NCBI RefSeq assembly: GCF_000710615.1
Contig: NZ_JDTH01000006.1
Span: 248,001-312,000 of the forward strand
Direction: 5' to 3'
DNA length: 64,000 bases
Source: Haladaptatus cibarius D43
GTDB lineage: Archaea > Halobacteriota > Halobacteria > Halobacteriales > Haladaptataceae
Shown piece after piece: positions 16,910-26,271 of this stretch. Position numbers and translations under genes: made by a program. Under the pieces are notes generated by a model. That model did no database searches. It worked only from the letters and a program-made list of their open reading frames with translations, and had not been told where the DNA came from. Positions within the stretch are counted from its first letter, which is position 1. Each line of letters opens with the position of its first letter.

Positions 16910-17950
16910 ATGGCGCTTTACCACGAAGTCAAAGACCTCCCGCTCTCCATCGAAACCTGCGAGTACGAAACCCACGAACGCGAAACGTCGAGCGATTTCA
17001 CGCGCGTCACGACCGAAATCGTCCTGCGCGGCGCTGGCGAAACCGGCAGGGGCGAGGACGTAACCTACGACGCGGACGACCAGTACGCGCTGGCCGACGC
17101 AGAGTTCGACCTCTCCGGCGAGTACACGCTCGACGAGTTTTCCGCGGCAGTCGCCGACCGAGATTTGTTTCCCGAAGGCCCATCCCGCGATGATTTCCGC
17201 CACTACAGACAGTGGGGTTTCGAGAGCGCGGCGCTGGATTTGGCGCTCCGGCAGGCCGACACCGACCTGCCGACCGTGCTGGGTCGAACGCCGTCTCCGG
17301 TGACGTTCGTGATGAGCACGCGACTGGGCGACCCGCCGAGCGCGGAGCGCGTGACGCGATGGCTCGACATCGACTCCTCGCTGGCGTTCAAACTCGACCC
17401 GACGCCGGAGTGGTCTGCCGACCTGATTTCGAAACTCGCCGACACCGAAAAAGTCCGAATCGTGGATTTGAAATCCCAGTACGAAAACACCGAGGTCGGC
17501 CAATCCGCAGACCCCGAACTGTATCGTCGTATTCGGGACGGGCTTCCGAACGCAATTATCGAAGACCCGGCGTACACCGACGAAACCGAACCGATTCTCG
17601 ACGCCGCACAGGAGCGGATTTCGTGGGACGTACCGATTACCGGCGTCGAGAGCGTGAAATCACTCCCGTTCAAACCCGACTGGTTGAACATCAAGCCGTC
17701 GCGGTTCGGAAGCGTCGAATCGCTGTTCGATACGCTCGAACACTGTGACCGCCGCGGAATACAGTTGTACGGCGGCGGCCAGTTCGAGTTGAGCATCGCC
17801 CGCGGACAGATTCAACTGCTCGCGTCTCTGTTCTACCCGGATTCGCCGAACGACGTGGCTCCGCGCGGCTACAACGACCCCGAACCGACCGAGGGTCTTC
17901 CGTCGAGTCCGCTGGATGCGCCGAGCGTCGAAGGATTCCGGCGAGAGTGA
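16910..17950 (+). CDS. enolase-superfamily-like protein of unknown substrate
   Basis: The ATG at 16910 (MALYHEVKDLPLS) gives 346 residues. The C-terminal two thirds read like an enolase-superfamily barrel: LAFKLDPTPEW, then acidic strand ends in VRIVDLKSQYE and AIIEDPAYTD, then VESVKSLPFKPDWLNIKPSRFG with a lysine and LYGGGQFELSIARGQ. The N-terminal third would be the capping domain. Sequence is far from the ammonia-lyase at 12322, though both share the superfamily. It follows the CoA-transferase by 70 bp on the same strand and may be co-transcribed. Its reaction is unknown; a link to the methylaspartate cycle is only positional. Confidence 0.75.
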   Translation: MALYHEVKDLPLSIETCEYETHERETSSDFTRVTTEIVLRGAGETGRGEDVTYDADDQYALADAEFDLSGEYTLDEFSAAVADRDLFPEGPSRDDFRHYRQWGFESAALDLALRQADTDLPTVLGRTPSPVTFVMSTRLGDPPSAERVTRWLDIDSSLAFKLDPTPEWSADLISKLADTEKVRIVDLKSQYENTEVGQSADPELYRRIRDGLPNAIIEDPAYTDETEPILDAAQERISWDVPITGVESVKSLPFKPDWLNIKPSRFGSVESLFDTLEHCDRRGIQLYGGGQFELSIARGQIQLLASLFYPDSPNDVAPRGYNDPEPTEGLPSSPLDAPSVEGFRRE

Positions 17951-17957
17951 AACGAAC

Positions 17958-20210
17958 TCAATCGAGTTGAATCAGAAACCGCGCACCGCCGTCGCTCCCT
18001 TCGTCCGCCGAAACCGACCAGCCGTGTGCTTCGGAGATACCTTTCACAATTGACAGACCCAACCCCGAACCACCATCCGCAGTCGTGTGACCGTGGTCGA
18101 ACACCGCTTCGCGCTCGTCGAGTGGGATTCCGTCGCCGTCGTCTTCGACGTAGAAACCCGCAAAATCGTCCGTTTCGGCGACGTCCGACTCGTCAGCTAT
18201 CTCGCCGACGCGAACCGTCGTTTCACTCCCTGCATGTTCGACGGCATTGCGAAACAGATTTTCGAAGAGTTCTTGCAGTCGTCCCCTATCCGCGTCGATT
18301 TCCGTCTGCGTCTCGACGATGAGCGTGCTTTCTTCCGTCTCGACGTTTGCCCACGCCTGCCGAACGATTGTTTCCAACTCGACCGATTCGGTGTCGCTGA
18401 CGACCAACCCCTGCCGGGCCAGCGTTAACAGGTCGGCGATGAGAGTTCCCATTCGGTCGAGAGCGCCTCCTGCCTTCTCGAAATGGATTTCGTCGCCACG
18501 CTCTCGTGCAAGTTCGAGATGGCCCTGTGCGACGTTCAGCGGATTTCTGAGGTCGTGTGAGACGACGCTCGCAAACTCCTCCAATCGTTCGTTCTGGCGT
18601 TTGAGTTCCTGTTTCCGCTGTTTTCGCTCCGTCACGTCGCGGGCCGACCCAAGTTGGGCCGCTTCCCCCTCGTATGTGATTTCGCGGACGTTGAACTCCG
18701 CATATCGGAGATCGCCGTCTTTCGTCACGACGCGGGCGTCGTAATGCGGTGGGTGATTGCCGCGACTGCGTTCCTGTGCGATGTGTTTGACCCGTTCGCG
18801 CTCGTCCGGGTGTATCAACTCCCAGAGATTCATTTCGGCGAGTTCGTCGCGGTCGTAGCCGGTGAGTTCACACACGCGCTGGTTGACGAACACGAAGCTG
18901 TCGTCGCGGTAGATGTAAATCGCGTCGTGGCTCTGTTCGACCAGCGTTCGATACTTTTCTTCGCTCTCGCGGAGTGCGGTTTGCGAGTGGATTCGACGGA
19001 GCGCCTCCGTGGTGTGTGAAAGAAGCAGTTCGGCCAGCTCCGCGTCGTCGTGGTCGAACGCACCGACTTCGCGCGACCCTGCTTGGAATATCCCTTCCTC
19101 GCCAACCGGCGCGCTCAACAGCGACCGGTATTCGGCCTGTGCCGGAGCCGCATCGGCCTCCTCGCGCACGTCGTCCAACACGCACGTTTCGTGGTTCTGG
19201 TAGGAGCGCCCCGCGACGCCTTGGTCGGTTCGGAGTTTGGTGTAGCCGTCGTCGGTCATTCCCGTCGAGATGGCTTTCGGAATGAAGTAGCCGTCTTGCG
19301 CGAGGTCAACGCCGCAGATGTCGAATTCGAGGATACTTTCGGCGGCATCGACGGTCAGTTCGCAGATTTCATCCGGGGTTTGACACGCCTCCATCTCCGA
19401 GGCGATTTCGTGGAGGTCTTCGATTTTTCTTTTCTGTTCCCGAAGCGCCGCTTTGATTCGCTCGTGGTCTGCGATGCTCCGGAGGACACCGACGGTGCCG
19501 CGAAACTCGTCTCGGTGGGTCAGCAGGCCGATTCTGGCCTCGCACGGAATGCCGTCCCCGTCCGCGGTTTTGAGTTCTGCTCTGAGTTTGCCGACGTCCG
19601 CGTCACCCTGAAGCAGACTTTTGATGAGTCGGTCGCCGCGCGACACGTCCACTCCATCCAAGAGGAGCGAGATGTGTTCGCCGACGAGTTCGTCGCGGTC
19701 GTACAGTGACATCTCCAACAGGGTGTCGTTGACGGCAGTGACGTAGCCCTCCGTATCCAGCGTGTAGACGCCGTCGCCCATCGCCTGCACGATGGACTGA
19801 TACCGGTCGAATCGCTCGGGGGGACGTCGAGCATCGCTGGTGACGCGCGTAATCGTTTCCGAAAGTGCGGTGGTGCGCGATTCGTCCGGTTTAGTCGGGA
19901 CGTAGCCGTCGATTCCCGTTTCGAAAGCGTCGCTCGCAATTCGCTCGTTTCCGGACGTGGTGCAGAGAACGAACGGAACGTCCGGGAACTGGTCACGGAC
20001 TCGTTTCGACAGCGAGATTCCATCCCCTTCCGGAAGTGCATATCCACTGACAACGCAGTCAACGTTCTCGTCGGAAATCACGTCGAGAACGGCTCGTTCG
20101 TCGTCCGCAGTACGAACCACTAGCGCCGGTGCATCTCGCTCCAAATCGCTCGGAGTGACGCCCGTGTCGGCAAGTGGGTCAATGTATAGCACCCGGAAAT
20201 TCGTCGTCAT
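17958..20210 (-). CDS. PAS/GAF sensor histidine kinase with degenerate receiver domain
   Basis: This 750-residue cytoplasmic kinase has no clear membrane segment. The order is: receiver-like domain (1-125), PAS (about 140-260), coiled helix (KAALREQKRKIEDLHEIASEME), GAF (about 275-425), PAS with PAC (about 430-550), HisKA with VVSHDLRNPLN (H is the expected phospho-site), and HATPase with an N box (LFRNAVEHAG) and GGSGLGLSIVKGI. In the receiver the usual phosphoacceptor aspartate is G56 (CVVSGYALPEGDG), so that domain probably does not accept phosphate. No partner regulator is adjacent. It converges on the enolase-like gene with a 7-bp gap. Confidence 0.92.
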   Translation of the reverse strand: MTTNFRVLYIDPLADTGVTPSDLERDAPALVVRTADDERAVLDVISDENVDCVVSGYALPEGDGISLSKRVRDQFPDVPFVLCTTSGNERIASDAFETGIDGYVPTKPDESRTTALSETITRVTSDARRPPERFDRYQSIVQAMGDGVYTLDTEGYVTAVNDTLLEMSLYDRDELVGEHISLLLDGVDVSRGDRLIKSLLQGDADVGKLRAELKTADGDGIPCEARIGLLTHRDEFRGTVGVLRSIADHERIKAALREQKRKIEDLHEIASEMEACQTPDEICELTVDAAESILEFDICGVDLAQDGYFIPKAISTGMTDDGYTKLRTDQGVAGRSYQNHETCVLDDVREEADAAPAQAEYRSLLSAPVGEEGIFQAGSREVGAFDHDDAELAELLLSHTTEALRRIHSQTALRESEEKYRTLVEQSHDAIYIYRDDSFVFVNQRVCELTGYDRDELAEMNLWELIHPDERERVKHIAQERSRGNHPPHYDARVVTKDGDLRYAEFNVREITYEGEAAQLGSARDVTERKQRKQELKRQNERLEEFASVVSHDLRNPLNVAQGHLELARERGDEIHFEKAGGALDRMGTLIADLLTLARQGLVVSDTESVELETIVRQAWANVETEESTLIVETQTEIDADRGRLQELFENLFRNAVEHAGSETTVRVGEIADESDVAETDDFAGFYVEDDGDGIPLDEREAVFDHGHTTADGGSGLGLSIVKGISEAHGWSVSADEGSDGGARFLIQLD

Positions 20211-20538
20211 ACTATCGACTCTCCCTACTGTAGGAGTTTATCCCTAAAAACTAATACTATTTGTTTTGTTCGTTTGTTGCCACGTATGAGAGTAATAATT
20301 TAGTAGATGACCTCACTACAATTCGTGGGGCTATTTTTGAGACGGATATTTCGGAGTGCCGAGGTCGGAGACATCGGATGGTGAACGTGGGGTGACAATA
20401 ATACACCAAAGGTTCATATCATTCTACAACTAGTTCGTGAGTACTGATTTGGTTGATAATTTATTCATTTGTATGAATTTTCATTTCAACTATTATTAAA
20501 ACGGAAAATTTATCTGACCAGATTATAAGCATGCTAGT
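20211..20538. other. 328-bp intergenic region without a gene
   Basis: This AT-rich stretch lies between two divergent genes. It holds likely promoters on both sides: an AT run with CTAAAAAC-like sequence near 20255 for the kinase, and GATTATAAGC about 15 bp before the propeller-protein ATG. No open frame over 40 codons with coding character, tRNA-like fold or strong repeat was seen. Confidence 0.5.
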
Positions 20539-21732
20539 ATGTCCTCCAAAACTCCACCCATCAGTCGCCGTGATGCTCTCTTCGCTACTATAGGATGTGT
20601 CTCCGCACTCACGGGGTGCGTTTCGACCACTCCTTTCTCCACGGATCAGTCACCGAATGACAAGTCGCTCGACAGTCCATGGCCAACAGTCGGAGCGACC
20701 GCACAGCGAACCGGAGTTGCTACCGACGCGCGACTGCCGCAAACGAATGCCGGGACAACTGCGTTGATGGAACGAGATGACCCTGCTTTTGGTGGTATCA
20801 CGATGCCGCCCGTCGTCGCCGATAGAACCGCCTACGCGACATCCCGCACAGGTCACATTATCGCCCGTGGTGATACTGAGTGGACAGTAGAAACAGACAC
20901 ACAAGCCGGACTGACACCAACGATTGCACACGGCATAGTGTACGCACCTATCGCAAGTGGTATTGTGGCGCTTGACCCCAAAGACGGAGGCGAACAGTGG
21001 CGAACCGAAACCGATGCCGTGAGTCGTGACATCGGAGACGCAACCCCGACCGCGACGAACGAATCCGTCATTCTCGGAACCGAAGTTGTTTCAGCCCTCG
21101 ACAAGGGTACGGGAAAAGTACAGTGGGTAGGGGAGTATCCGAACCCGACGACGACGTGGGGTGTTGCTACGACCGGAAAACGGACGATTGCTATGACAGC
21201 ACTCGACGGGAAAGAGGGTCTCATCTGTTGTTTTGGGCCGAAGGGCAACCGACAATGGAAGAAAACAGTAGACGTAAATAACGCTCCGCCACGTCCCACG
21301 ATTTCCGACGGAACGGTGTTCGCTGCGACCGACACAGGAACGCTCTACGCAGTGGATTTGAAAACCGGTTCGACAAAATGGGAAGCAGAAATCGACGATA
21401 ACGTGAAAACGGGACTCGCGGTCACCAACGAGATAGTGGTTGTGCCGGGCGCAACAGGTGGAACGCTCCGAGCGATCAATGTCGCAGACGGAACGGCTCG
21501 GTGGACCCAAACTGTTGGAAACACGACCGCCCCAGCAGTGGTGAACGACCGCGTGGTCGTCGGTGCAAACGATATCTCGGATATTTCGGAAACCGGGTTC
21601 GCCGTATTCGACCCTGCGACAGGAAACAGGACGCGAAAGTACGCAGTCGGAACCGCTGGTTCCTTCACCGTTGGTGATGGACGTATATACTTCTGCCACG
21701 AGGCGGATTCCTCGCTTTGGGTTGTCGGTTGA
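20539..21732 (+). CDS. PQQ-type beta-propeller lipoprotein, Tat-exported
   Basis: This 397-residue protein begins with a Tat signal (SRRDALF) followed by a hydrophobic stretch and a lipobox-like LTGC at residue 27, so it is predicted to be lipid-anchored outside the membrane. The body is made of PQQ/quinoprotein-like propeller blades of the form GTxYAVDxKTGxxxW (for example DTGTLYAVDLKTGSTKWEAEI). Such haloarchaeal proteins rarely bind PQQ and their role is unknown; some scaffold outer-surface complexes. Codon use has more A/T than the flanking core genes. Confidence 0.85.
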   Translation: MSSKTPPISRRDALFATIGCVSALTGCVSTTPFSTDQSPNDKSLDSPWPTVGATAQRTGVATDARLPQTNAGTTALMERDDPAFGGITMPPVVADRTAYATSRTGHIIARGDTEWTVETDTQAGLTPTIAHGIVYAPIASGIVALDPKDGGEQWRTETDAVSRDIGDATPTATNESVILGTEVVSALDKGTGKVQWVGEYPNPTTTWGVATTGKRTIAMTALDGKEGLICCFGPKGNRQWKKTVDVNNAPPRPTISDGTVFAATDTGTLYAVDLKTGSTKWEAEIDDNVKTGLAVTNEIVVVPGATGGTLRAINVADGTARWTQTVGNTTAPAVVNDRVVVGANDISDISETGFAVFDPATGNRTRKYAVGTAGSFTVGDGRIYFCHEADSSLWVVG

Positions 21733-22015
21733 CCCCGTCAGTCACCGCTTAGACTGGGACGCCCATAACCAGTAGCATCTCGAACGTGATAATAGCAATA
21801 TTATACCTCGACTATGCGTAAACCTCTTTCAGACGTACTGGCCCAATTCTTACCCTATTCGCTCATCTCTCCACGCCAACACGGTCTACGTGTGAATTAG
21901 AGCAGATTGAAACAGTAACATACTTAAAATTATTTATTTTAAATTAAAATTTTATAGTAATTATATTTTATTTCTATCTAGATTAAATTTTTGTATAGTA
22001 ACTAAATATAACTAA

Positions 22016-23287
22016 ATGCAGATGGAGTCAAATAAAAGAGCTGATGGATGTTCGCGGAGAACCGTACTGAAAAATATCGGTGTCGGTGCTGTGGTCGGCA
22101 GTGCTGTGGTTAGCGGCGCAGGGACGGCAAGTGCCCTCAGTACCAGTGCCTTCGAGCGACGAGAGGTGTTCGTCGAACGAGACGCACCCGTCAAACTTCC
22201 AAAAAACGCGACGAAGGTCAAATCCCTCGAAAAGGCAGAGACGGCTGTCGCCAAGCCCGACACGAATCTCGCTCGCTCACGTATCGTCGATTTTATCAAA
22301 CAGGGCAAAACGCTCTCTTTCGCTGGCCGTAATTCGGAAGAGGCACTTCACGCTGTCTTGACCGACCAACGACCTGGACGAGTTCCGGAGACAGTTGGAA
22401 CGTCCGAACACTCCCGACCTGCCGACCTTGAAGAGTTCTCGTTCGGAGCGGAGTACAACGAAAATCTCGGCAGCTCATCATCAACCATCGTTCCGTTGGA
22501 TAACGACTCGCTCGCCCTGTCGGTGCGGCGGAACTCGGCAAAGTCTAAGGAAATTTCCATGGACATCAGCAAGTCGCTCACCAAGTTCGGTGCTGGCGGC
22601 GGTGGCATGAGTGCACAAGGCGAGTTCGAAACCGACCCCTCGTGTGTGAACTTCAACAGTGGATGGGAGTGTAAAGGCGAATACAACGACGCCGGTTCGT
22701 ACGAACCATACGGCAAATACGACATCAATATCAAATGCTCAGAGTCGAACGAAACCTCAGACAATAACGACGACTACGTGATCTTTGAAATCAATCAGGC
22801 ATCCACACCCGGTGAGGCAGTCAACGGCTGGAGTTCGGACTACGAGAATTACGAACTCTACCGCCTTACAGACTTTTACGAGTCGAACGGCGTTGATCTT
22901 GACAAAATCGGGCCGAACAGTACGGTCGGACAAACGACAGAGAGTGCGTCTGTCTCCGTTGGCTTCGATTCCTCGGGTGCGACCGGTTCGACCAGTTACG
23001 AGTACAGCTACACGGCCAGCGAGGTTCGCATCGAGAACAGTTCGAACAAGTCCGACGACGTGGTTGCCGAACACTGGCACAAGTTCAAGGAGAATCATAC
23101 CAGCGTCACCGACGGATACTACAACGCAAACCCCGCATACCGAGTCAAAGTCGGGGAATACCAGAACGAAGTCGCCTACAACCTCGACGAGTACTGGAAG
23201 TGGGAAGACCCGAACACCTGCTTTGCTTGCGGTGACCCGTCTTACTACACGGTAAACGGTGGCGGCACCGGGCAGTGGAACCTCTGA
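22016..23287 (+). CDS. Tat-exported protein of unknown function (beta-rich, cysteine pairs)
   Basis: This 423-residue protein has a Tat signal (CSRRTVLKNIGVGAVVGSAVV) ending at about residue 40 (TASALS). I do not recognise the family. The mature part is rich in Ser, Asn, Tyr and Asp. It has two close cysteine pairs (SCVNFNSGWEC and CFAC) plus one more cysteine, consistent with disulfides. The C-terminal third (TESASVSVGFDSSG...SYEYSYTASEVRIENSSNKS) looks like alternating beta strands. A similar pattern occurs in the next gene, suggesting distant paralogs. An AT-rich leader of about 280 bp precedes it. Start could be the ATG 6 bp further in. Confidence 0.75.
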   Translation: MQMESNKRADGCSRRTVLKNIGVGAVVGSAVVSGAGTASALSTSAFERREVFVERDAPVKLPKNATKVKSLEKAETAVAKPDTNLARSRIVDFIKQGKTLSFAGRNSEEALHAVLTDQRPGRVPETVGTSEHSRPADLEEFSFGAEYNENLGSSSSTIVPLDNDSLALSVRRNSAKSKEISMDISKSLTKFGAGGGGMSAQGEFETDPSCVNFNSGWECKGEYNDAGSYEPYGKYDINIKCSESNETSDNNDDYVIFEINQASTPGEAVNGWSSDYENYELYRLTDFYESNGVDLDKIGPNSTVGQTTESASVSVGFDSSGATGSTSYEYSYTASEVRIENSSNKSDDVVAEHWHKFKENHTSVTDGYYNANPAYRVKVGEYQNEVAYNLDEYWKWEDPNTCFACGDPSYYTVNGGGTGQWNL

Positions 23288-23397
23288 CTACGGAGGCGAT
23301 AGGCGAGAGGAATAAATTTTTATAATTTATTTATTATTAAAAGATAAATTTACTTATAATAAGATTTAATATTATATAATTTCAGAGTTAAAATGTG

Positions 23398-24453
23398 ATG
23401 GCGGAAGAAAAACCAGACAACAGTAGTACAGCATCCTCAACTCGACGATCCGTCCTTCAAGGAATCGGGGCAGTTGCCCTTGGGAGTTCAATCGCAATTT
23501 CCGGCAGTGCAAGTGCGGCCAATACAAAAGTTCACGTCATCACCGGCAGTGAACGAAGCCCAATCACGGAAGCGGAGATGCAGGACATTCGGAACAGTGC
23601 GGCATCAAAAGCCGGCGTCTCCGAGCCACGGGTAACGACAGAATATTCGGACTTAGACGACCCAATCGTCGGTTTTACCTATGCCGTTGACGAAAACGGT
23701 CGAAGCGAACAGACGACGACTATTGCGGGTGATAGCGAATCCATAGACGACATGCGAGAGCGCGCCAATCAAGCCGCGAGCGATATCAGCAGTAGCCTCA
23801 AGCACGGACGCACGGTTGGGACGAGCGACGTTACAACTAGCGGAGACGTGACCACGCAGGCGAAGTCGTGGGATAACATTCACTCCGATACCGACTACTA
23901 CAAGAAAAGTCCGTACGGTGAAGTCGGCAATGGCCACGACTGGTACGAACTCAGCGACGATTCGTACAGCAACTTTACCCCAATGGCAATTCATCAGAAA
24001 CATATTACGACACCCGGTGCGTCCTTATGGGATAACGAATGGGAAAACTTCCGAGCGTTCTGTACGCACGATTGGACGCTCGGCGACGGTGACTACATCA
24101 CAGACCACGGGCCGACTGGCACCACGGACACCAGTAGTGGCTCTGTTGACACGACCGTCAACCTCACAGTCGATGGAAAGACGCTCTCGTACGACGACTG
24201 GGTTCAGGATGACGTAGAAATCAAAGACCAGACGACGAAGTCGACCGGCGTCGCCGAGTGGCAGAACACGTACTTCGGCAATTCGAGGGACGGTTACGGC
24301 CTGTTCGAACCCGGTAGTGCCGTCCTCATCCCAGACAACGACAGCGGAACCTCAGAGAAAGTCGTTGACCTCATCTCGAAACAGAAATACTACGGGCCGA
24401 GTGCTTCGTTCCACAACCTCAAGTACACCTACGGGCTCGTGTACAACTTCTAA
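23398..24453 (+). CDS. Tat-exported protein of unknown function, possible paralog of its upstream neighbour
   Basis: The protein has 351 residues from the ATG at 23398; a GTG sits one codon earlier. A Tat signal (STRRSVLQGIGAVALGSSIAI) ends near ASAANT. The mature part starts with a small alpha/beta region (KVHVITGSERSPITEAEMQDIRNSA), followed by a Ser/Thr/Asp/Tyr-rich region. The segment SGSVDTTVNLTVDGKTLSYDDW...VEIKDQTTKSTGVAEW resembles the C-terminal part of the upstream protein in spacing. It lacks that protein's cysteines. An AT-rich 110-bp gap separates the two genes on the same strand. Function unknown. Confidence 0.75.
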   Translation: MAEEKPDNSSTASSTRRSVLQGIGAVALGSSIAISGSASAANTKVHVITGSERSPITEAEMQDIRNSAASKAGVSEPRVTTEYSDLDDPIVGFTYAVDENGRSEQTTTIAGDSESIDDMRERANQAASDISSSLKHGRTVGTSDVTTSGDVTTQAKSWDNIHSDTDYYKKSPYGEVGNGHDWYELSDDSYSNFTPMAIHQKHITTPGASLWDNEWENFRAFCTHDWTLGDGDYITDHGPTGTTDTSSGSVDTTVNLTVDGKTLSYDDWVQDDVEIKDQTTKSTGVAEWQNTYFGNSRDGYGLFEPGSAVLIPDNDSGTSEKVVDLISKQKYYGPSASFHNLKYTYGLVYNF

Positions 24454-24539
24454 GCCGATTTCCGACAGGCAGTTTCCCAGAAGTCGTTCAGCAGTCCTCC
24501 TGCCGTAGCTTTTTGCCATCAGCACGCGAGAATCAAGGT

Positions 24540-25514
24540 ATGGAGTACACGACGCTCGGAGACACCGGAATGGAGGTCAGTCGCATCTGTCTTGGCTGTA
24601 TGAGTTTCGGGTCGAGCGACTGGCGCGAGTGGGTGTTGGACGAGGACGAAAGTATGCCGATTATCGAGCGCGCAATCGACCTCGGCATCAACTTCTTCGA
24701 TACCGCGAACATGTACTCGCGGGGCGAGAGCGAGCGAATCCTCGGGAAAGCGTTGGAGGGGCGGCGCGACGAGATGGTCGTCGCCACGAAAGGCTACTTC
24801 CAGATGGACGAAACCAACCCGAACTCCGGCGGCCTATCCCGAAAGGCAATCGAGCAGGAACTTGATAGCTCCCTCTCCCGACTCGGAATGGACACAATAG
24901 ACCTGTATCAGACCCATCGTTGGGACGAGGAGACGCCAATCGACGTAACCCTGCGAGCGTTGGACGATGCGGTTCGACGCGAGAACGTTCGATATTTCGG
25001 CGCGAGTTCGATGTGGACACACCAGTTCGCCGAGGCGCTTCACACGAGCGAGCGCCTCGGACTCGACCAATTCGTCACGATGCAGAATCACTACAACCTC
25101 GTCTACCGCGAGGAAGAACGCGAGATGCTCCCGCTCTGTGACAAAGAAGGAATCGGCGTCATTCCGTGGAGTCCGCTCGCTCGGGGCTATCTCACTCGGC
25201 CACACGAGGAGTTCGAGGACACGACGCGGGGAAAGACCGACGACTACGCTCACGAACATCCCTACGCCGACAACGGGGGCGCGGAAATCAACGAGCGCGT
25301 ACAGGAACTCGCCGCCGAAAAGGGCGTGACGATGGCACAGATTTCGCTCGCGTGGCTGTTCCACAAGGAGGAAGTTGACGCGCCAATCGTCGGGACGACC
25401 AGCATCGAACATCTGGAAGCCGCTGTCGAAGCACTGGACATCAGCCTCTCGTCGGGCGATATAGCCTATCTCGAAGAACCATACGAACCGGTTCCTGTGT
25501 CGGGACATCAGTAA
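24540..25514 (+). CDS. aldo/keto reductase
   Basis: The ATG at 24540 (MEYTTLGDTGMEVSRICLGCMSFG) gives 324 residues, the usual AKR length. The catalytic tetrad is visible: D in NFFDTANMYS, Y in the same segment, K in VVATKGYF, and H in LYQTHRWD. The NADPH-binding end of the barrel has VGTTSIEHLEAAVEAL. The layout matches the YhdN/Tas-like group of oxidoreductases. It reduces carbonyl compounds in the cytoplasm; the physiological substrate cannot be told. It stands between unrelated genes. Confidence 0.93.
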   Translation: MEYTTLGDTGMEVSRICLGCMSFGSSDWREWVLDEDESMPIIERAIDLGINFFDTANMYSRGESERILGKALEGRRDEMVVATKGYFQMDETNPNSGGLSRKAIEQELDSSLSRLGMDTIDLYQTHRWDEETPIDVTLRALDDAVRRENVRYFGASSMWTHQFAEALHTSERLGLDQFVTMQNHYNLVYREEEREMLPLCDKEGIGVIPWSPLARGYLTRPHEEFEDTTRGKTDDYAHEHPYADNGGAEINERVQELAAEKGVTMAQISLAWLFHKEEVDAPIVGTTSIEHLEAAVEALDISLSSGDIAYLEEPYEPVPVSGHQ

Positions 25515-25636
25515 CCAACGTTTGGAGGTGGGCAGAGGGAGGCTGAAGCGAACGGCACCGTAGACCTGCACTAATCTATTTCAATTGTGCCATAGCTTTG
25601 AAACCCTTGAGGAGCGACAGCGTTCTGTGGGGTATC

Positions 25637-26263
25637 ATGGGGCACCCGACAGATCATCTATCACGACGGCGACTGCTCGCGGGAGGGGGAGTTCTTCTCA
25701 CGGGAGCAATCGCTTCGGGGGTTGCACAGCGAACAACGAGTTCCGGAGACGGTTCACAGTCCGCGACCGGAAGCCGACTGCTCGTGGAAAATCCGACGAA
25801 ACAGTCACACCAGTTCTCGCTTTCGGTGTCGAATCGGCCGATTTCGGCGTATCGGATAACGAGTCGGGATGGAAAAACGGAGACGATAGAACTCGGAAAC
25901 GAGGACGGAGACGAGGACTTTCCGTTCCCCGTTTTCATGCAGGCCGAGGCGAGAGCAATCAAACCGGCGAGTAACGTTATTTTCGACCGAGAGTACGACA
26001 TTCGACCCGATTCCGCACACTCGTTTCTGTTGGAGGGGATGCCGGAACAGGGCGAACTGCTCTACACGCTACGAGAAAACCCGGAATCGGCGGACGAAGC
26101 GACCGTCGTCGAATCGTGGGGAACGATGGGATGCGATTCGCGCTTCGAGGTGTACTTTACGCCGTCCGAAACCCGGAGTTCTTGTGGCAGTCCGCTCCCG
26201 GACGTGAACGAACCGAGGGGAGCGAAACAGCATACGATACGGTTACAGAACTCCTCGGGATGA
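25637..26263 (+). CDS. Tat-signal protein of unknown function
   Basis: The ATG at 25637 (MGHPTDHLSRRRLLAGG) gives 208 residues with a clear twin-arginine signal; the open frame 13 codons upstream adds residues that do not fit a signal. The mature protein has a low-complexity Thr/Ser/Gly linker (TTSSGDGSQSATGSR). After it comes a region with strand-like spacing (LLVENPTKQSHQFSLSV; ARAIKPASNVIFDREYDIRPDSAHSFLLE) that resembles an immunoglobulin-like beta sandwich. Two late cysteines (GCDSRFEV, SSCGSP) could form a disulfide. The family is not recognised. Confidence 0.7.
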   Translation: MGHPTDHLSRRRLLAGGGVLLTGAIASGVAQRTTSSGDGSQSATGSRLLVENPTKQSHQFSLSVSNRPISAYRITSRDGKTETIELGNEDGDEDFPFPVFMQAEARAIKPASNVIFDREYDIRPDSAHSFLLEGMPEQGELLYTLRENPESADEATVVESWGTMGCDSRFEVYFTPSETRSSCGSPLPDVNEPRGAKQHTIRLQNSSG

Positions 26264-26271
26264 GTGTGGCG

